From Maratus speciosus (Eukaryota; Arthropoda; Arachnida; Araneae; Salticidae), in assembly GCA_963932465.1 (NCBI GenBank), contig OZ010794.1, forward strand, positions 212,797,748 to 212,861,747: a stretch of DNA of 64,000 nucleotides, in the 5' to 3' direction. The position numbers and the translations under genes are program-made. This document shows positions 1 to 11,710 of this stretch, one piece after another; within the stretch, counting starts at the first letter, position 1; each line of letters opens with the position of its first letter. The notes under the pieces were generated by a model, which was given only the letters and a program-made list of their open reading frames with translations, was not told the origin of the DNA and did not search any database.

Positions 1-299
1 CTAGAAGGTAGGTAAACCCCAGGCCATCGTGGTTCATTCAACAAAGAATCGCGAAGGCCGTGGTAAACTGCGAGAACGCTTGACTCAAGAGGATGTTTCT
101 CAATGTCTAAAATCCGCAGATAAGCATCAATTTCATGCTTTGAACGAAAAACGTTTAGATGTTAATACGCTTAACCGCTTGGTTAAGATCCGTATATACG
201 ATGTACCGTATATGCTGTTTTGAATAATACGTATAACCGCCGTAGCCATATTATACGTATCTGAATCCGTATCCCCGTATAATACGTATTATACGTATA
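1..299. other. Unassigned sequence with an ACGTAT palindrome cluster
   Basis: No gene recognised. A 64-residue open frame at 29-223 (+) resembles nothing I know and probably arises by chance or continues a repeat cut by the window edge. From about 227 to 312 the words TACGTAT and ATACGTAT recur, with a palindrome at 274-297 (core CGTATAATACGTATTATACG). This is simple-repeat-like and could form a hairpin. Confidence 0.35.
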
Positions 300-480
300 C
301 TCGTATAAACGTTTAATAGGAAGCAGTAGTAGAAATTCCATACTTTTTCCAGATTTGCTTCTGTTATAATTTTCAGCCCTGTTTTTGTGATTTTGGGGGA
401 AAAAATGGCTTGAACTTCCTAAATTATAATTCATCGTGAATGTTTTGAGCTACTATATCAAGGGTCACCATCACCTGAAA
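300..480 (+). repeat. Fragment of long dispersed repeat R
   Basis: The stretch with TAGAAATTCCATACTTTT, a run of Gs near 398, and AGGTCACCATCACCT matches 41788-41940 and, less closely, 48455-48580 in the same orientation. It is therefore a short copy of the long repeat seen twice later in the window (about 36.7-42.4 and 45.0-49.25 kb). No coding content. Confidence 0.6.
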
Positions 481-605
481 TGATGAAATGATGGACTGGC
501 ACTGAAATTTAAAAACGAATCTATCAGAAAATAAAAACTTGTTTAATTTCCCGTACTTTAAAAAGGGAAGATTTTAATTAAATATTCTGGGTGCCAGTAT
601 TCCAA
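481..605. repeat. Partial MITE, family J core
   Basis: GATGGACTGGCACTGAAATT through GTGCCAGTATTC repeats the inside of the intact family J element at 42445-42653. The TTAA-flanked ends are missing, so this is a truncated copy. Confidence 0.55.
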
Positions 606-1280
606 ATAAGTAGTCTGGTTTTGTTTTTTTTTTTTGTTTTTTCTTTCTTAACCATTTTTAAAAATGGTTATTGTCCTCGTCAGGGTAGGAAATCAAAAGC
701 ATATCTGAAGGTTTTTATTGGTTTAATCATCATTTTATTCGTTTTCTTAATGGTCTATACAGTAATATGTATTTGCCTTTACTTTCAACAGAGATGGATA
801 CTACTGTTGCCACTATGACGAAAAAGTAATAAAAACTACAAAAAAATTAATAACTCAGAAACAAATTGAGATACAGCTTTCAAACAAATTGCATTTAAAA
901 GTACATTTCTTTCTGTATACGACGGTGTAAAAAGTAATATTGTGGGATGTTTAGAAGTTTAAGAATGACATTTCATTTAAAATGTGCCGTCAGATTTCTT
1001 GGAAATCTGACGATGGAAAAGCCTTTTCCCGAACAGCCAATGAAATGCTTGGATAATATATAAGTTTCAGGTGGATAATACGTAAGTGTCGCAGGCGATT
1101 TTTGTCGCTCGGAATTTTTAGGTTTAATAACACTATTAATGTTTAATTCATGGCGTACGTAATGTATGATCAACTCCGTGCGATTTTTTATGTCCTAAAT
1201 TTTAGTCTTTGAAAAAATCATTTTCCAAATGGTCGTTGTAGTTTGTTAAATTGCTTTTTTTTTTTAAAAAAAAGCCCACT
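606..1280 (+). repeat. Partial copy of TIR element S, without insertion U
   Basis: Sequence around GTCCTCGTCAGGGTAGGAAA (about 674) to the poly-T near 1255 matches 45540-46055 plus 46855-46985 inside element S. At 1128-1142 the copy reads straight across the point where the 45-47 kb copy carries an ~800-bp insertion (U), so it is an empty site. Short open frames at 591-818 and 973-1173 have no recognisable product. Confidence 0.65.
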
Positions 1281-1289
1281 GGCACCACT

Positions 1290-2600
1290 GATCCTATGAA
1301 CGAAACTAGGAATAAATTGAGGAGAGACATGATTTAATGTCTAACGGTTGCTAGTGAAGTAACTAAGGATGTAGTCGTAGAATGCCTGGGTTGTTTGTTT
1401 ACAACGCATCAGTGCCTGATAAACGCCGGTGCTATCTTCCACTGGTAAAAAAGAAAAGACCGTTTTTATTACTGAAATTTTGCATTAATATGGTGAGTAA
1501 ATGTGGCTAAAATTTTCACTCAAAGGAAACGATAACGGTTGCCACGGCGATAATCGAATTCACTGACTTTACAGGAAGATTTTTTATCTTGTCACAATAT
1601 GCAGAATCGCACCCCCAAATGTTTGATTCAGTGATTAAAATTTCTGAGGTATTTCTGATTCAGTGATTAAAATTTCTGAAGTCGCACACCAGAAAAAGTT
1701 ATAAGTTTACAAAAAATATAAAATACCAAATTTTTGGGAGGCTGCAGAAGAAACCATGACATCTAAGTTCTAGTTAACGAAGAATCCGAATAAATGACGC
1801 TTCGTTGTAGAACTGTAAAAAGAAAGGTACGAAAACATTTATCGTTGTGAGTTCGGTCATATGTCTTTCTCTGTGCTCCCGATATGAACTCTGATTTTTT
1901 GTATAAAATAAGAAGCCAAACTGGAAAACAACACGTGCATTTTAATTAAAAAACTGTTGAAGAGATTAACGGATATAACTATTGGATTGGCAATAAAGTG
2001 CTATTTTACATTATGTTAAAAATGTATGCTTAGAAAGTCGTCTCCATATAGAAATTAAAAGAAACGTTGAAAATGTCAATACAAAAACGTAACTTTCACA
2101 TCATATTCATCTTTTTTTTTTTACCTTCCTATATTCACTGATATTGACAGTCGCATCAGTAAGTACTCAGAATACGGCGTAACCGCACGGCCAGGTTTTT
2201 GCCGTGACAGACTTTCACCAGCAAAAATGAATGAATATTTTTCCCTCAATTATGTTAGAAATTTTGCGTTTACGTAAAAAAAAAAAAAAAAAAATCTATT
2301 CTAATTTAATGGCTGAAATTTGCCTGAGCGGTTGTCAGACCCTGCTGGATCCGTTACAGCCATATTGAGGATATGTTAATTCCTCTTTATTAATTGTTTT
2401 ATTATCTAGGCATGTTCTTTGTTACCAATTCATCCGCTTAGTTTTCATCGATTTAATTAATATTATAAAAATCTTATAAAAGTTATTTTGAAAATAACTA
2501 TAAACTGCTGGGGGGAAAAGCAAGCTCCGTTTGAAAAAGAATGTCTGCCCATGATACACATGATGATTATCGTTAAAAGTTCTTTTAAAGAAATATTTTA
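1290..2600 (+). repeat. Long dispersed repeat E, copy a
   Basis: Hallmarks shared with copies at 21.0-24.0, 42.65-44.2, 49.26-49.8 and 62.9-64.0 kb: GAGACAT near 1324, AAGTAACTnAGGATGTAGTC, ACCAGAAAAAGTTA, a block with ATATGAACTCTGATTTTT, and GCGGTTGTCAGACCCTG near 2318. Modules resembling CACCAGTAAAA/TTATTTAA recur in it. No open frame of note. The class of repeat is not clear. Confidence 0.6.
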
Positions 2601-3520
2601 TTAAATTAACTTAATCCAGTGCAGGCACGCATGTACGCATCATTTAGAAAACTGTCATTAAGAAATTTGAAGTTCAACCCTGAAAGTCAGTACAGTTATT
2701 TTCGGTAATTATTATAACAGTGCTGAACAGTGAAGAAGCGTTGAGGGGTTACCTAATTGCCAAGCCACTTAACACCCAGGCTAAAGAATGTGATTTTTTA
2801 CATTTTAAAAGCCATTGGGGGGATAAATAAAGGTGTAGTTTTTTACAACTACTAAAATAGGAAAAATTAAAGATATTACTAGCATAGTTGCTTTAATTAT
2901 TAAAGAAAAAGAAATTAATTAAGTTTAAAAACTTTAAAAGATAGATAGAGTTATATTAAAATATAGGTAAAACTGCTATTACAAGAACTGCTATATAAAA
3001 GAGTAATAAATGATAAGAAAAAATATTAAAAGTTATCACTAGTTCAGGATAACTCTCACCAAGCTTGGGCAGGAAAAGCGTTAAAGGAAGGCGGCAGCAA
3101 GGCTGCTTACTTAAACAAAAATGGCACTAATCACGGCAATATATATGTATATATTTTCCCTATATATATTATATATAGAGGGTTTTTTTTAAATAAAAAT
3201 AAAAAAAGAATGAGAATACCTTTTTGCGAATAATATAAAATAAAATTAGTATTAAAATATTTCTGGTGTGAACTTATTTCTGGCGTCAAATTTGACAACA
3301 CTGTTTACGGCCTGCATAGTACTAACTATTTGTTGTCGGGTGTCGGCAAATAGCCGCCCATGCTTTAAATATGTATCAATTTATCTTCATATTCTTTTCG
3401 TACCACTATATTTTAAAAGTGCATTTTTTAGTATATTTCTCTAGTTGATGTTGTCAAAGTATAAGTAAAAATCGCATGTTATCAAACTGCGGGTAAAAAT
3501 GCTTCTTCGACTGTAAATGT
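2601..3520. other. No gene; AT-rich with a TA tract
   Basis: Nothing coding seen. A TATATA-rich palindromic tract lies at about 3142-3181. The rest is AT-rich sequence without a recognisable partner in the window. Confidence 0.4.
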
Positions 3521-3738
3521 TTAAACCCTTTGAGCTCTGATGGATGAATTTCTTCCCACTTACATTTAATCTCTAAATGTCACATTGGCACCGGAATACT
3601 CAACCAAATTTAATTGAAAATGGATTACTGCATTTTTAGGTGTATATTATAAGTCGAATCTTTTGCTCGCATAATACTGTTGTCAAGGTGACATTTGGGA
3701 ATTTTGAAGAAATTCACCCCCAGAGCTCAAAGGGTTAA
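3521..3738. mobile_element. TTAA-flanked MITE, family M
   Basis: TTAA at 3521-3524 and 3735-3738 bracket terminal inverted repeats CCCTTTGAGCTCTG (left) and its complement (right, CAGAGCTCAAAGGG). The next inner stretch GGTGAATTTCTTC is also inverted. The inside carries the CACCGGAAT...AAGGTGAC core variant. About 218 bp, non-coding. The TTAA target suggests piggyBac-type (or Kolobok-type) mobilisation; this is inferred from the ends only. Confidence 0.8.
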
Positions 3739-4065
3739 TATGACTAAAAGTAGAAGTTTTTGTTAGAAAATTCTCATTATAATGAAATTGTTACTTGCAT
3801 TTTTGATTAATATGAAGTAATTAATCATTTTGATCGTTTTTCGTCACATTTATTATAACTATATACAACATCCATAACGCATATTAAAATAAATTTGTAA
3901 AACATTCTTTTTTTCGTACGTAAAATAAATATGCACAATGTAATTTATGACTAACGTATTGTTAAAAATTATGGCGTATATTACAATAACTACTTTTATA
4001 TATAGAGATTATAAAACAACATCTAAATTAATATTCAATGAATAAATAAAATAAAAATTCACTTT
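3739..4065. other. No feature recognised
   Basis: AT-rich, no coding frame, no inverted or tandem repeat recognised. Confidence 0.4.
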
Positions 4066-4560
4066 TTAAAATGTTCAGGAAATATTGAATTAAATATCCA
4101 TTATCGCCTTCTCTGTCGCCACCATTTGCAGGTGAAAATATTCTTTGTCAAATATTTAAATAAAAAGAATTGAAAAAATTAAAACTAACACGAGCATTTT
4201 TTTAATGAGGTATGCATAATGATAATACAATTTTAAACATTGATTGATATTTATTTGGTGCCATTTAGCCTAAGGGAATTAAGGAATATTTTATAAAAGT
4301 TACTAGACGTTGGAAAATTACTTAAAATGTTTAATTCAATTAAATCTCTTGCATACGAAAAAACTCATTTACTTTAATAAAGTTGCAAAAAGTTGATAGT
4401 TTAAAAATTCTATATCTTTAAATTACACGATATTTCAAGCGAATATTTTGCATTTTCTGTAGGCAAGTTCAATTTATACATTTTTGTTTAAACAAAATAT
4501 TGATTACAACTTTAATGTTTTATGACGAGTATCTCATAATATTTCACTTGTGCAGTCGCA
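4066..4560 (+). repeat. Dispersed repeat CC, copy 1
   Basis: Co-linear with 24225-24790: shared landmarks are CATTATCGCCTTCnCnGTC, TGATATTTATTTGGT, TGCATACGAAAAAAC and CATAATATTTCACTTGT. Divergence is substantial (many substitutions and small indels). Both copies lie downstream of an E copy, so E and CC may be parts of one larger repeat. Confidence 0.6.
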
Positions 4561-5244
4561 GAAAAAGTAAACACTCCCTACTAACTCTGTAACTAATTAT
4601 AATAGAAGAAAGTTACTTGTTCCAAGCGATTGGAAATAAAGTCTACTTGTGATGCATATAAAATTTGCTTAGGGGCCATATACAAATAAGAACCAGACAA
4701 TTTTGAATGTATATTTAAATTTTGTTCTAACTATGAATAACAAAATTTCGAGTAATTTGGACGATAACGTTTCTGAGTTCTAGATAGTTTTTGATTTCTT
4801 GCTTCTAATGTTAAATTACATCTTTATATTTTTATTAATATCTCCTCAAATTATAACCCTAATATGATAATTTTTTCTGCGGTTATAATACTAAATAACC
4901 TAAACATAAATACAGTGATTTTGTAATTAAACAAAATTATTATATGATTTAAGATTTATTAAATTAATATTAAAAAATATGAATTGCAACCTACAAATGT
5001 TTTGATAGATTTATATTTACTATATCCTACTTTATGCGAATTTTTAATTTCAAGTTTTCATTCCAAGTAGTTTTCGAAATATGCTTTAAAAAGTCAGAAC
5101 GATAGTTTAAGGGGTCATCTATGATACACAGAAAAGCATATTTTGAATAAAAAATATCTTACTCATTTCATTGAAACATTTGGGCTGGCAAAAGTCGAAA
5201 CATATTAAGCGAGTGAAATGTTCATATTGGCAAGAAAGAATGCA
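4561..5244. other. No feature recognised
   Basis: AT-rich sequence without a supportable gene or repeat. Confidence 0.4.
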
Positions 5245-5454
5245 TTACCCCGGGAGAACGCGCGCATACCCAGGGTATGAATGGATTTTACATTGTCACC
5301 AATAAATACAAATAATAATCGTCACCTTATTTAATCGGAGACATTTTTGCGATGAAAGAAGTAGAAGATTACTTTTAAAGAGTTAGTGATGATAATTGTA
5401 AACACCTTACGAACCCCGGGTTTATCAGACCTGGCGCATATCCTCCCGGGTTAA
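5245..5454. mobile_element. TTAA MITE, family Z (CCCGGGAG ends)
   Basis: The right end reads CTCCCGGG then TTAA (5451-5454). The left end reads TTAC then CCCGGGAG, a TTAA with one change. Inner inverted stretches rich in GCGC lie near both ends. The interior has TCACCAATAAATAC and CACCTTATTTAATCGGAGAC, the shared palindromic core. Non-coding, about 210 bp. Confidence 0.7.
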
Positions 5455-5732
5455 CAGAAGTGACGTAGTCGTTCTGTAGCATTCAAACAATCGAGTACCG
5501 AACATCATTTTGGTTACAGCACCTTAAGTACGCTCATTTTAAAATAATTAATTTCTCTAAAACTAATCCTATGAGTCTATATAATCGTATATATCTGTAT
5601 TTAGACTAATTGAAGTGTGTAGAATTTATTTATGGTGCCAAACTTGGGTATTGCTGTTCTATGTTTTTTCAATTTTTTAAAAAACGGATTTTCTCAAAAA
5701 CTGCAGCACGGAATTTCATACCATTAACTGAG
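5455..5732. other. Flank left of BEL element; no gene
   Basis: No gene or repeat recognised. It ends with GATAT, the 5-bp target duplicated by the adjacent retrotransposon insertion. Confidence 0.4.
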
Positions 5733-5737
5733 GATAT

Positions 5738-6135
5738 TGTATGTGAATACTGTGTGTAACTTTAAGATTGAAGACAAATAGTTTCCTTTTTCACATTTTT
5801 ATATCACACAGCACACAAATGTTACAAACAATCACAAACACTGAAAAACATATGGTGATGAGGTGACTTTGGGGTAATAACCCGCTGTTAGAACAAGTGA
5901 CGTTCGTAAAACATATTATGGGGAATACTCCCGCTATAAACAACAGAATAATTGGGGATAAGACCCGCTATAACATACGTGCCACAATGGCAGCTAAAGA
6001 ACAACTACTCTATACTTGGGGATAAGACCCGATCGAATACACAATGTGCCGCAATGGCAGCTAAAGAACAACTACATTGGGTCACATGACCGCAAAGCTA
6101 CGGAGCTCGTTCGGCATGCGCACAAGGTCCGAACA
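5738..6135 (-). repeat. 3' LTR of the BEL element (398 bp)
   Basis: Begins TGTATGTGAATACTG and ends GGTCCGAACA on the plus strand. Same sequence as 11711-12244 but with a single copy of the 67-bp unit that is expanded in the other LTR. Confidence 0.93.
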
Positions 6136-6150
6136 TGCCGCCCCGCGTTG
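6136..6150 (-). other. Polypurine-like tract next to the 3' LTR
   Basis: On the minus strand GCGGGGCGGCA runs straight into the TGTTCGG start of the LTR. A G-rich tract at this place primes plus-strand synthesis in LTR elements. It is less purine-pure than usual. Confidence 0.5.
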
Positions 6151-6426
6151 CAATGTGCGTAGCACATTCAAAATATTAAAAATACACTATAAATACAAGA
6201 ACTAAATAAAATACCAATACCATAAAATAATATTACAATACAATTACAATAATAATAAGTTGCAATAACAAGGACTATACAATATAATAAAATTAAATTC
6301 TTTGTTACAAAATTAAGCTATTTTCTAAAAATAGTTCGATGTATTCTTAAGAAAGTTGAATGTAAAATAACATGTAAATCTTAGGTGCACTTTAAAATAA
6401 GTAGACAGTGAGAAAAAGTATGTACA

Positions 6427-8742
6427 TTAGGTTTCATTAATGGGCAAAACACACAATCTAGATATGGATCTAAGAACGATATTTGAGGCTGTTTTAACCT
6501 TTGCAACCCTAACATTACCATCCTTTCCTGGTATAACCTCTAAGATTCGTCCTAGCATCCACTTACAGGGAGGTAAATTGTCCTCCTTTATGACTACCAT
6601 CGCCCCTGGTTTGATGTTTTCCCCTTTTACCTGCCATTTTGAACGATTTTGGAGATGACTCAAGTAATTTAATTGCCAATTTCTCCAAATTAATTGGACG
6701 AATTTAGTGATTCTCTGCCACCTAGATAATCTCGATTCTGTGATATCAATCAACTGAGGTTCTGGAATGGCATCGATAGGCCGACCAATTAGGAAATGGC
6801 CTGGTGTCAATGCATTAAAATCATTTATATCGGTCGATAACGGAGTTAAGGGACGCGAATTTAGTACCCCTTCGATTTGGGTGGTGACTGTTTGGAATTC
6901 TTCCATAGTCAATCTAGCACCTTTTAATGTTCGTTTAAGATAATACTTGAAAGATTTTACACCAGCCTCCCATAAACCACCGAAGTTGGGCGATCTAGGA
7001 GGAATGAACTTCCATTCAATAGCTTCTGAAGTAAGGTAATTAGCTAATTTTTCATCCGGTCTACGAACTAACTCATGAAGTTTGTGCAATTCTGATTTAG
7101 CATCCCTAAAATTCGTAGCATTGTCTGTCATAATAGAAGCGCATTTTCCTCGCCTTGAAACAAAGCGTTTAAGTGCGGCGATAAACGCATCAGAAGTTAG
7201 ATCCGTTACTATTTCTAAATGAATAGCCTTTGTTACTAAGCAAACGAAAATCGCGACATAAACCTTATGAAAAATCCCTTTTCTTTGATTTTTATATTTA
7301 ATCTCAAAAGGGCCGCAAAAATCGGCTCCTGTATGGTTAAACGTAAAGTTTGGAGTTACTCTTTTTGATGGGAGGTCACCCATGATTTGTTTAGCAGTAA
7401 CTGGGTTGTTCCTAAAACAGACAACGCAATCATGCACTACTTTTCGCGCTACATTTTTTCCACTTACGGGCCAAAACCGCATTCGTACGTAATGGATTAA
7501 AGTTTGGGGACCAATATGAAAATACTTCCTGTGAAAATGCTCAAATATGAGTTTTGTGAGCTTATGGCCTTTCGGCAAAATGATTTGATGCTTCTTATCA
7601 AAGTTTAAATCTGATTTTTCCAACTTACCGCCAACTCTTAAGATATTATCTTGATCCAAAAAGGGGGATAAACATTTAATTTTACTGGAAGGGGGAACCC
7701 TTGATTCCCGTTTTAAACCCTTAATCTCTTCCTGAAATTCTGCATTTTGTACTAATCTAATTAGAGAAACTTCTGAATTTTTTATTTCTGGGGTTGTGAG
7801 GCTGCCTCTGCGCCGGTCTGCTAACTTGCATTTGCAATTGTGAAAAAACCTATAAACATATGCCAGTATGCGAAGAATACTATAGTATTTACCACTTATG
7901 TTGAGAAAAAAATTTACTTCTTCAGGATTCCTGAAAAGAGAAAGAGAAATATTAGAATTGAAATCATTACAGTTATTTTTATATTTTGATTTAGTCTCTG
8001 GAATGTAATCTGTTTCTGGCACAGAAATAGTTTCTTGCTCAGTCACTAAGTCATCAGCTGCTAGGAATTTTGGTCCCCTAAACCACATTGGATTCTCTAC
8101 AAGGGAATTAACACTCGCACCTCTGGTCAAGAGATCGGCAGGATTGTCCTTGCTAGAGCAGTGATACCAAGAGTTCGAATCTGAAAGTGCATTAATCTCT
8201 ATGACACGGTTAGCCACAAACTCCTTCCATCGCTTTGATGATCCTTTGATCCAGAATAAGGTTATTTTGGAATCCGTCCAATAGTACACTTTCGATGTGA
8301 TTTTTTGATCTAGGATGGGTTTTACTTTATTGGTCAGTCTTGCACTTAGTAAGGCTCCGAGAAGTTCTAGCCGAGGCAGAGTTATCTCCTTTATCGGTGC
8401 AACACGACTCTTTGAAGTCACGAGATTGACTTCCACACCACTCTCTCTTTTTATTCTCAGATAAATTGCAGATCCATACGCTATTTTACTAGCATCAGAA
8501 AAGGCATGTATGTCTACAGCTATTACTTGATTCAAGCTACCAAGAATTTTCCTCGGAATTTTTAATTCTGCTAAATTTGGAAGTTCTTCGAGCCACTTTA
8601 ACCATTTTTCGTGCACATTAGTTGGTAACTGTTCATCCCATGCTGTCTTCTTTAGCCATAGTTCTTGGAACATGCATTTTATTCTAATGGTGAATGGCGT
8701 CAGCATGCCTAACGGATCGAAGATTTTACCAACTGCTTGCAA
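6427..8742 (-). pseudogene. RNase H-integrase part of BEL pol (frame 3)
   Basis: 771 codons open to the natural stop. It begins at the conserved VGKIFDPLG connection. RNase H catalytic residues are visible: Asp83 in HAFSDAS, Glu126 in LPRLELLGA, Asp157 in YYWTDSK. Integrase: an H-H-C-C zinc finger (HFHRKYFH...CVVC, about 402-442), then Asp474 in TGADFCGPF, Asp540 in MTDNATNF and Glu592 in FGGLWEAG. The integrase-RNase H half looks intact. The frame overlaps the previous one by 17 bp; a one-base insertion or two-base deletion near 8729-8742 explains the shift. There is no env-like frame before the 3' LTR. Confidence 0.9.
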
Positions 8743-10099
8743 TAGTAGACGCTTTGAGCTTTTTTTGCGATGACAAGAATTCTATTAAACTTTTGACTTC
8801 GAATGTCAGACAATCTTCTTCTGTTTTCCAGGACATTCCTAATACCTTGCTTAGATTGCTTCCTAGGCTTATTGCAGCATGTTCTGCTTGAATATTTAAA
8901 CCTTCCTTTTGCCAGCACTGCAGTAACGCTTCATCATTGGTTATCCATTTTCGAAGAATCATTCCTGCTTCAGACATTATTTTGTTAGCATTCAGGGAAA
9001 CATCAAGAGCTTCTTGCAGCGTATCTTTGCCAGATATAAAATCGTCCACATAAATATATTTATCGAGTAGGTGAACAGTTCTTGGGTGTAGGTTCATAAA
9101 CCGCTTGATGTGCTCCTTTATTGTAGCAGATAGGAGGAATGTAGAGGCATTGACTCCAAAAATAACACGTTTGAATCTGAAGACCTTGAAAGATTTTAAA
9201 CCATCATCATACCACAGAAAACGGACAGAATCCCGATCTTTTTCAGCTAGTGAGATTTGAAGGAACGCCTTCTCGATATCAGAAGAAAAGGCAATTTCGT
9301 ATAATCTGAAGTGGATTAAAATATCAAATAGAAGTGGATTTAAGTTGGTGCCGGGCCATAAACAATCATTAAGGGACAAATCATTGTTATCATGAGAGCT
9401 GGCATCGAAGACGATTCGGACCTTTGTAGTAAGTTTATCTTCTTTACAGACCGCATGATGGGGCAAATAATAAACTGCCCTGTCTAAAACAGGTTCATTT
9501 TCTTGCACCTGCTCTATAATTCCTTGCTTTAAATATTCCGTGATTATTTCAGAATATTGTCGAAAAAGCTCTGGGTTTCGATAAAATTTTCTTTTTAGAC
9601 CTTCCAAACGCTGTTTCGCAACATTAAAATTATCATTTAAATCCTTCCAGTCTTTTTTCCACGGTAACTGAACTTCATAACGATCGCCTACAAATTTGAC
9701 AGTTTTATCGAATATTTGTTGTGCTTGATCAGTTTCCGATATTTTCGGATCATCATGTTTTATGCCTATAGACTCAAGCTCCCAAAATTGTTTTAAATTA
9801 TCATTTATTTCATCGAAATCTCTAACGAAATTGCACATAGTAATATTGTTTGTTTGCGTGTTCTCCTCTAGCGCCCCTGTTGGGATCCATCCAAAAACAG
9901 TGTCTTGCAGAAAACGTTTATCATTTATCTTAACTGAATTATGCTTTAAAATTCTATAAAATAATTCTGCGCCAACCAATGCGTGAATTTTTCCCGGTTT
10001 GAAAAATGTGGGGACTGCCAATTCCACAATATTCGGTAAATTAATGTCCGATACATTTAATTGCTTTGATGGAATTACATCCGTGATTTTTGGGAACAA
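8729..10099 (-). pseudogene. Reverse transcriptase part of BEL pol (frame 2)
   Basis: About 455 codons in a different frame from gag. It continues the protein family's sequence from just after the protease (PKITDVIPSKQL) without loss, so a single-base indel is the simplest cause. Reverse transcriptase motifs: VRIVFDASS (about 227-235), DIEKAFLQ with the first catalytic Asp (274), and YVDD at 350-353 with the other two. The frame ends at a stop near 8726 within KASTIASSW, where the family sequence jumps to the third frame. Confidence 0.88.
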
Positions 10100-11672
10100 T
10101 TAAGAAATCTATATTCTCCCTGAAAGAGCCATCTCCGTTTGTAATTACACTCGAAATTTTATTTTTTACATTATAAGTATAACGGTTTAATCCTGTAACG
10201 GATACATTAATTATCCTTTTTTTAAATTTCAGCATGTCAGCGCAATCCTTAGTTAAAATATTGACATTGCTAGCATTATCCAAAATGACTCTAAACCTTC
10301 GTTTATTTCCGAAATTATCTTCTATAAAAACAAAGCATGTAATCAATAAAATTGATTTTCTTTCTTTACTTATATTATTCAAGGTCTTTAAAGATTCATT
10401 ATTTAACGAAATGTTTTCCGTTTCTCTATTTACCGGACCTGCAAGAGGGGAGGAAATTTGGGGGGAAGCCAATTCATTTATGGATTTATTTTTTTTATCT
10501 CGATGAAGCGATGAGCTGTGTCGCAATCCACAGGTATTACAATTATATTTTGAAATGCAAGAATTTACGAAATGAGAATTATTCAAACAATTAATACACA
10601 GTCTATTTTTCTTCACAAAATCGTATCGTTCAGAAACATTCATTTTTAGAAACTGAGAACATTTGTTCAAATTATGAAAAGACAATTTACACAGAATACA
10701 AGTTTTTCCATTCGATTTATCATTCGAATTTAGCATGAAATTTTTTTGTTTGTTCGAAAGAGGAATGTTTTTGTTTAAGGGTTTTGAAGCAGAGTATCTA
10801 TTTACGCTTTCTAACGTAGAACTGCGGTTTTCCAAAAATGACATTAATTCATTAAATTGCGGGTATTCTGATTTTTTAATCGAATATTCAAATAATTTTC
10901 GAGATTCCTTATCTACCTTTTGCAATATAATATTGATGAGGATAGCATCAGACAGATTGTTTTGTTCATATTGTAATACTTTTAAGGCCCTCAAATTTTT
11001 ATTTACACAATCAATAAAGGATCTCAATTCTTTAGAAGACTCGTAATGTATTTTTTCATAATTAATTATGGCTGATAAATGAGTGTCAATGAGCAAACGT
11101 TGATTTTCGAATCTTTCAGTAAGTGCTGTAAACAATGACTCAAAGGAATCGTCTGGGCTCTCTAGTTGTTTTGCTTCATTTTTTAGCGATGCTCGCAAAT
11201 AAAACAGCTTCTGAGCGTCATTTAACTGGGCATTATTGATAATTAAATTTGTAAATTGTACTTTAAAGATTGACCACTCCTCATATTTACCATTGAATGT
11301 TGGAAGTGGGATTTCAGGTAACTTAACTTTAATATTATTCAAACTTATAGATTCGATACTATCAGCATGCACATTTATTTCAGAAACTTTAAGATTTTTA
11401 AGAAATATGTTGAGACTTACCTCAAGTTTCTCGAGACGATCTTCGAGTTCATCTAACTCGTTTTCGATTTCTGGTAAGTCCTTAATCTCAGGGATATCAT
11501 AATATTTATCCCGTATTTCCGATACTTTTGCTTGAAGCTCAGGTAATTTTCGAATCTTTATTTCGAGCTCGGTACTCGAGTAATTAATTTCGTCTGTATT
11601 ATCTTTTACGAAATTTTCTAATTTCGTTATAGCATCTTTTAGAGCACCCTTTGTTCTATTTAATTTTTCCAT
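10085..11672 (-). pseudogene. gag-protease part of BEL gag-pol (frame 1)
   Basis: The open frame can start upstream in the LTR (11750), but the likely initiator is the Met at 11672, just inside the internal region. A predicted coiled coil of leucine and lysine/glutamate repeats covers roughly residues 1-95. A Pao-type gag segment (LPEIPLPTFNGKYEEW, about residue 118) follows. Three cysteine/histidine clusters at about residues 325-389 (CILC, CINC...HFVNSC, CNTC...H) are nucleic-acid-binding zinc knuckles. The aspartic protease follows, with RVILDNAS at 10272-10290. Family proteases normally have D-S/T-G; here it reads D-N-A, so the catalytic Asp is present but its neighbours are changed. The frame is lost in a run of five T (plus strand, 10087-10091), after which pol continues in another frame. 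Confidence 0.85.
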
Positions 11673-11687
11673 AGCAGCTATTTCGCT

Positions 11688-11704
11688 GCGAAATCGACGG
11701 ACCA
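11688..11704 (-). promoter_or_regulatory. Primer binding site of the BEL element
   Basis: Seven bases inside the 5' LTR edge the minus strand reads TGGTCCGTCGATTTCGC. TGG complements the CCA tail of a tRNA, as expected for a minus-strand primer site. I could not name the tRNA. Confidence 0.6.
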
Positions 11705-11710
11705 CAAAAA

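Noticed and set aside
29..223. 64-residue frame at the window edge
   Set aside because: No family recognised; may be part of a repeat beyond the window.
6440..11502. Plus-strand frames of 60-103 residues
   Set aside because: Shadows of the minus-strand BEL gag-pol frames.
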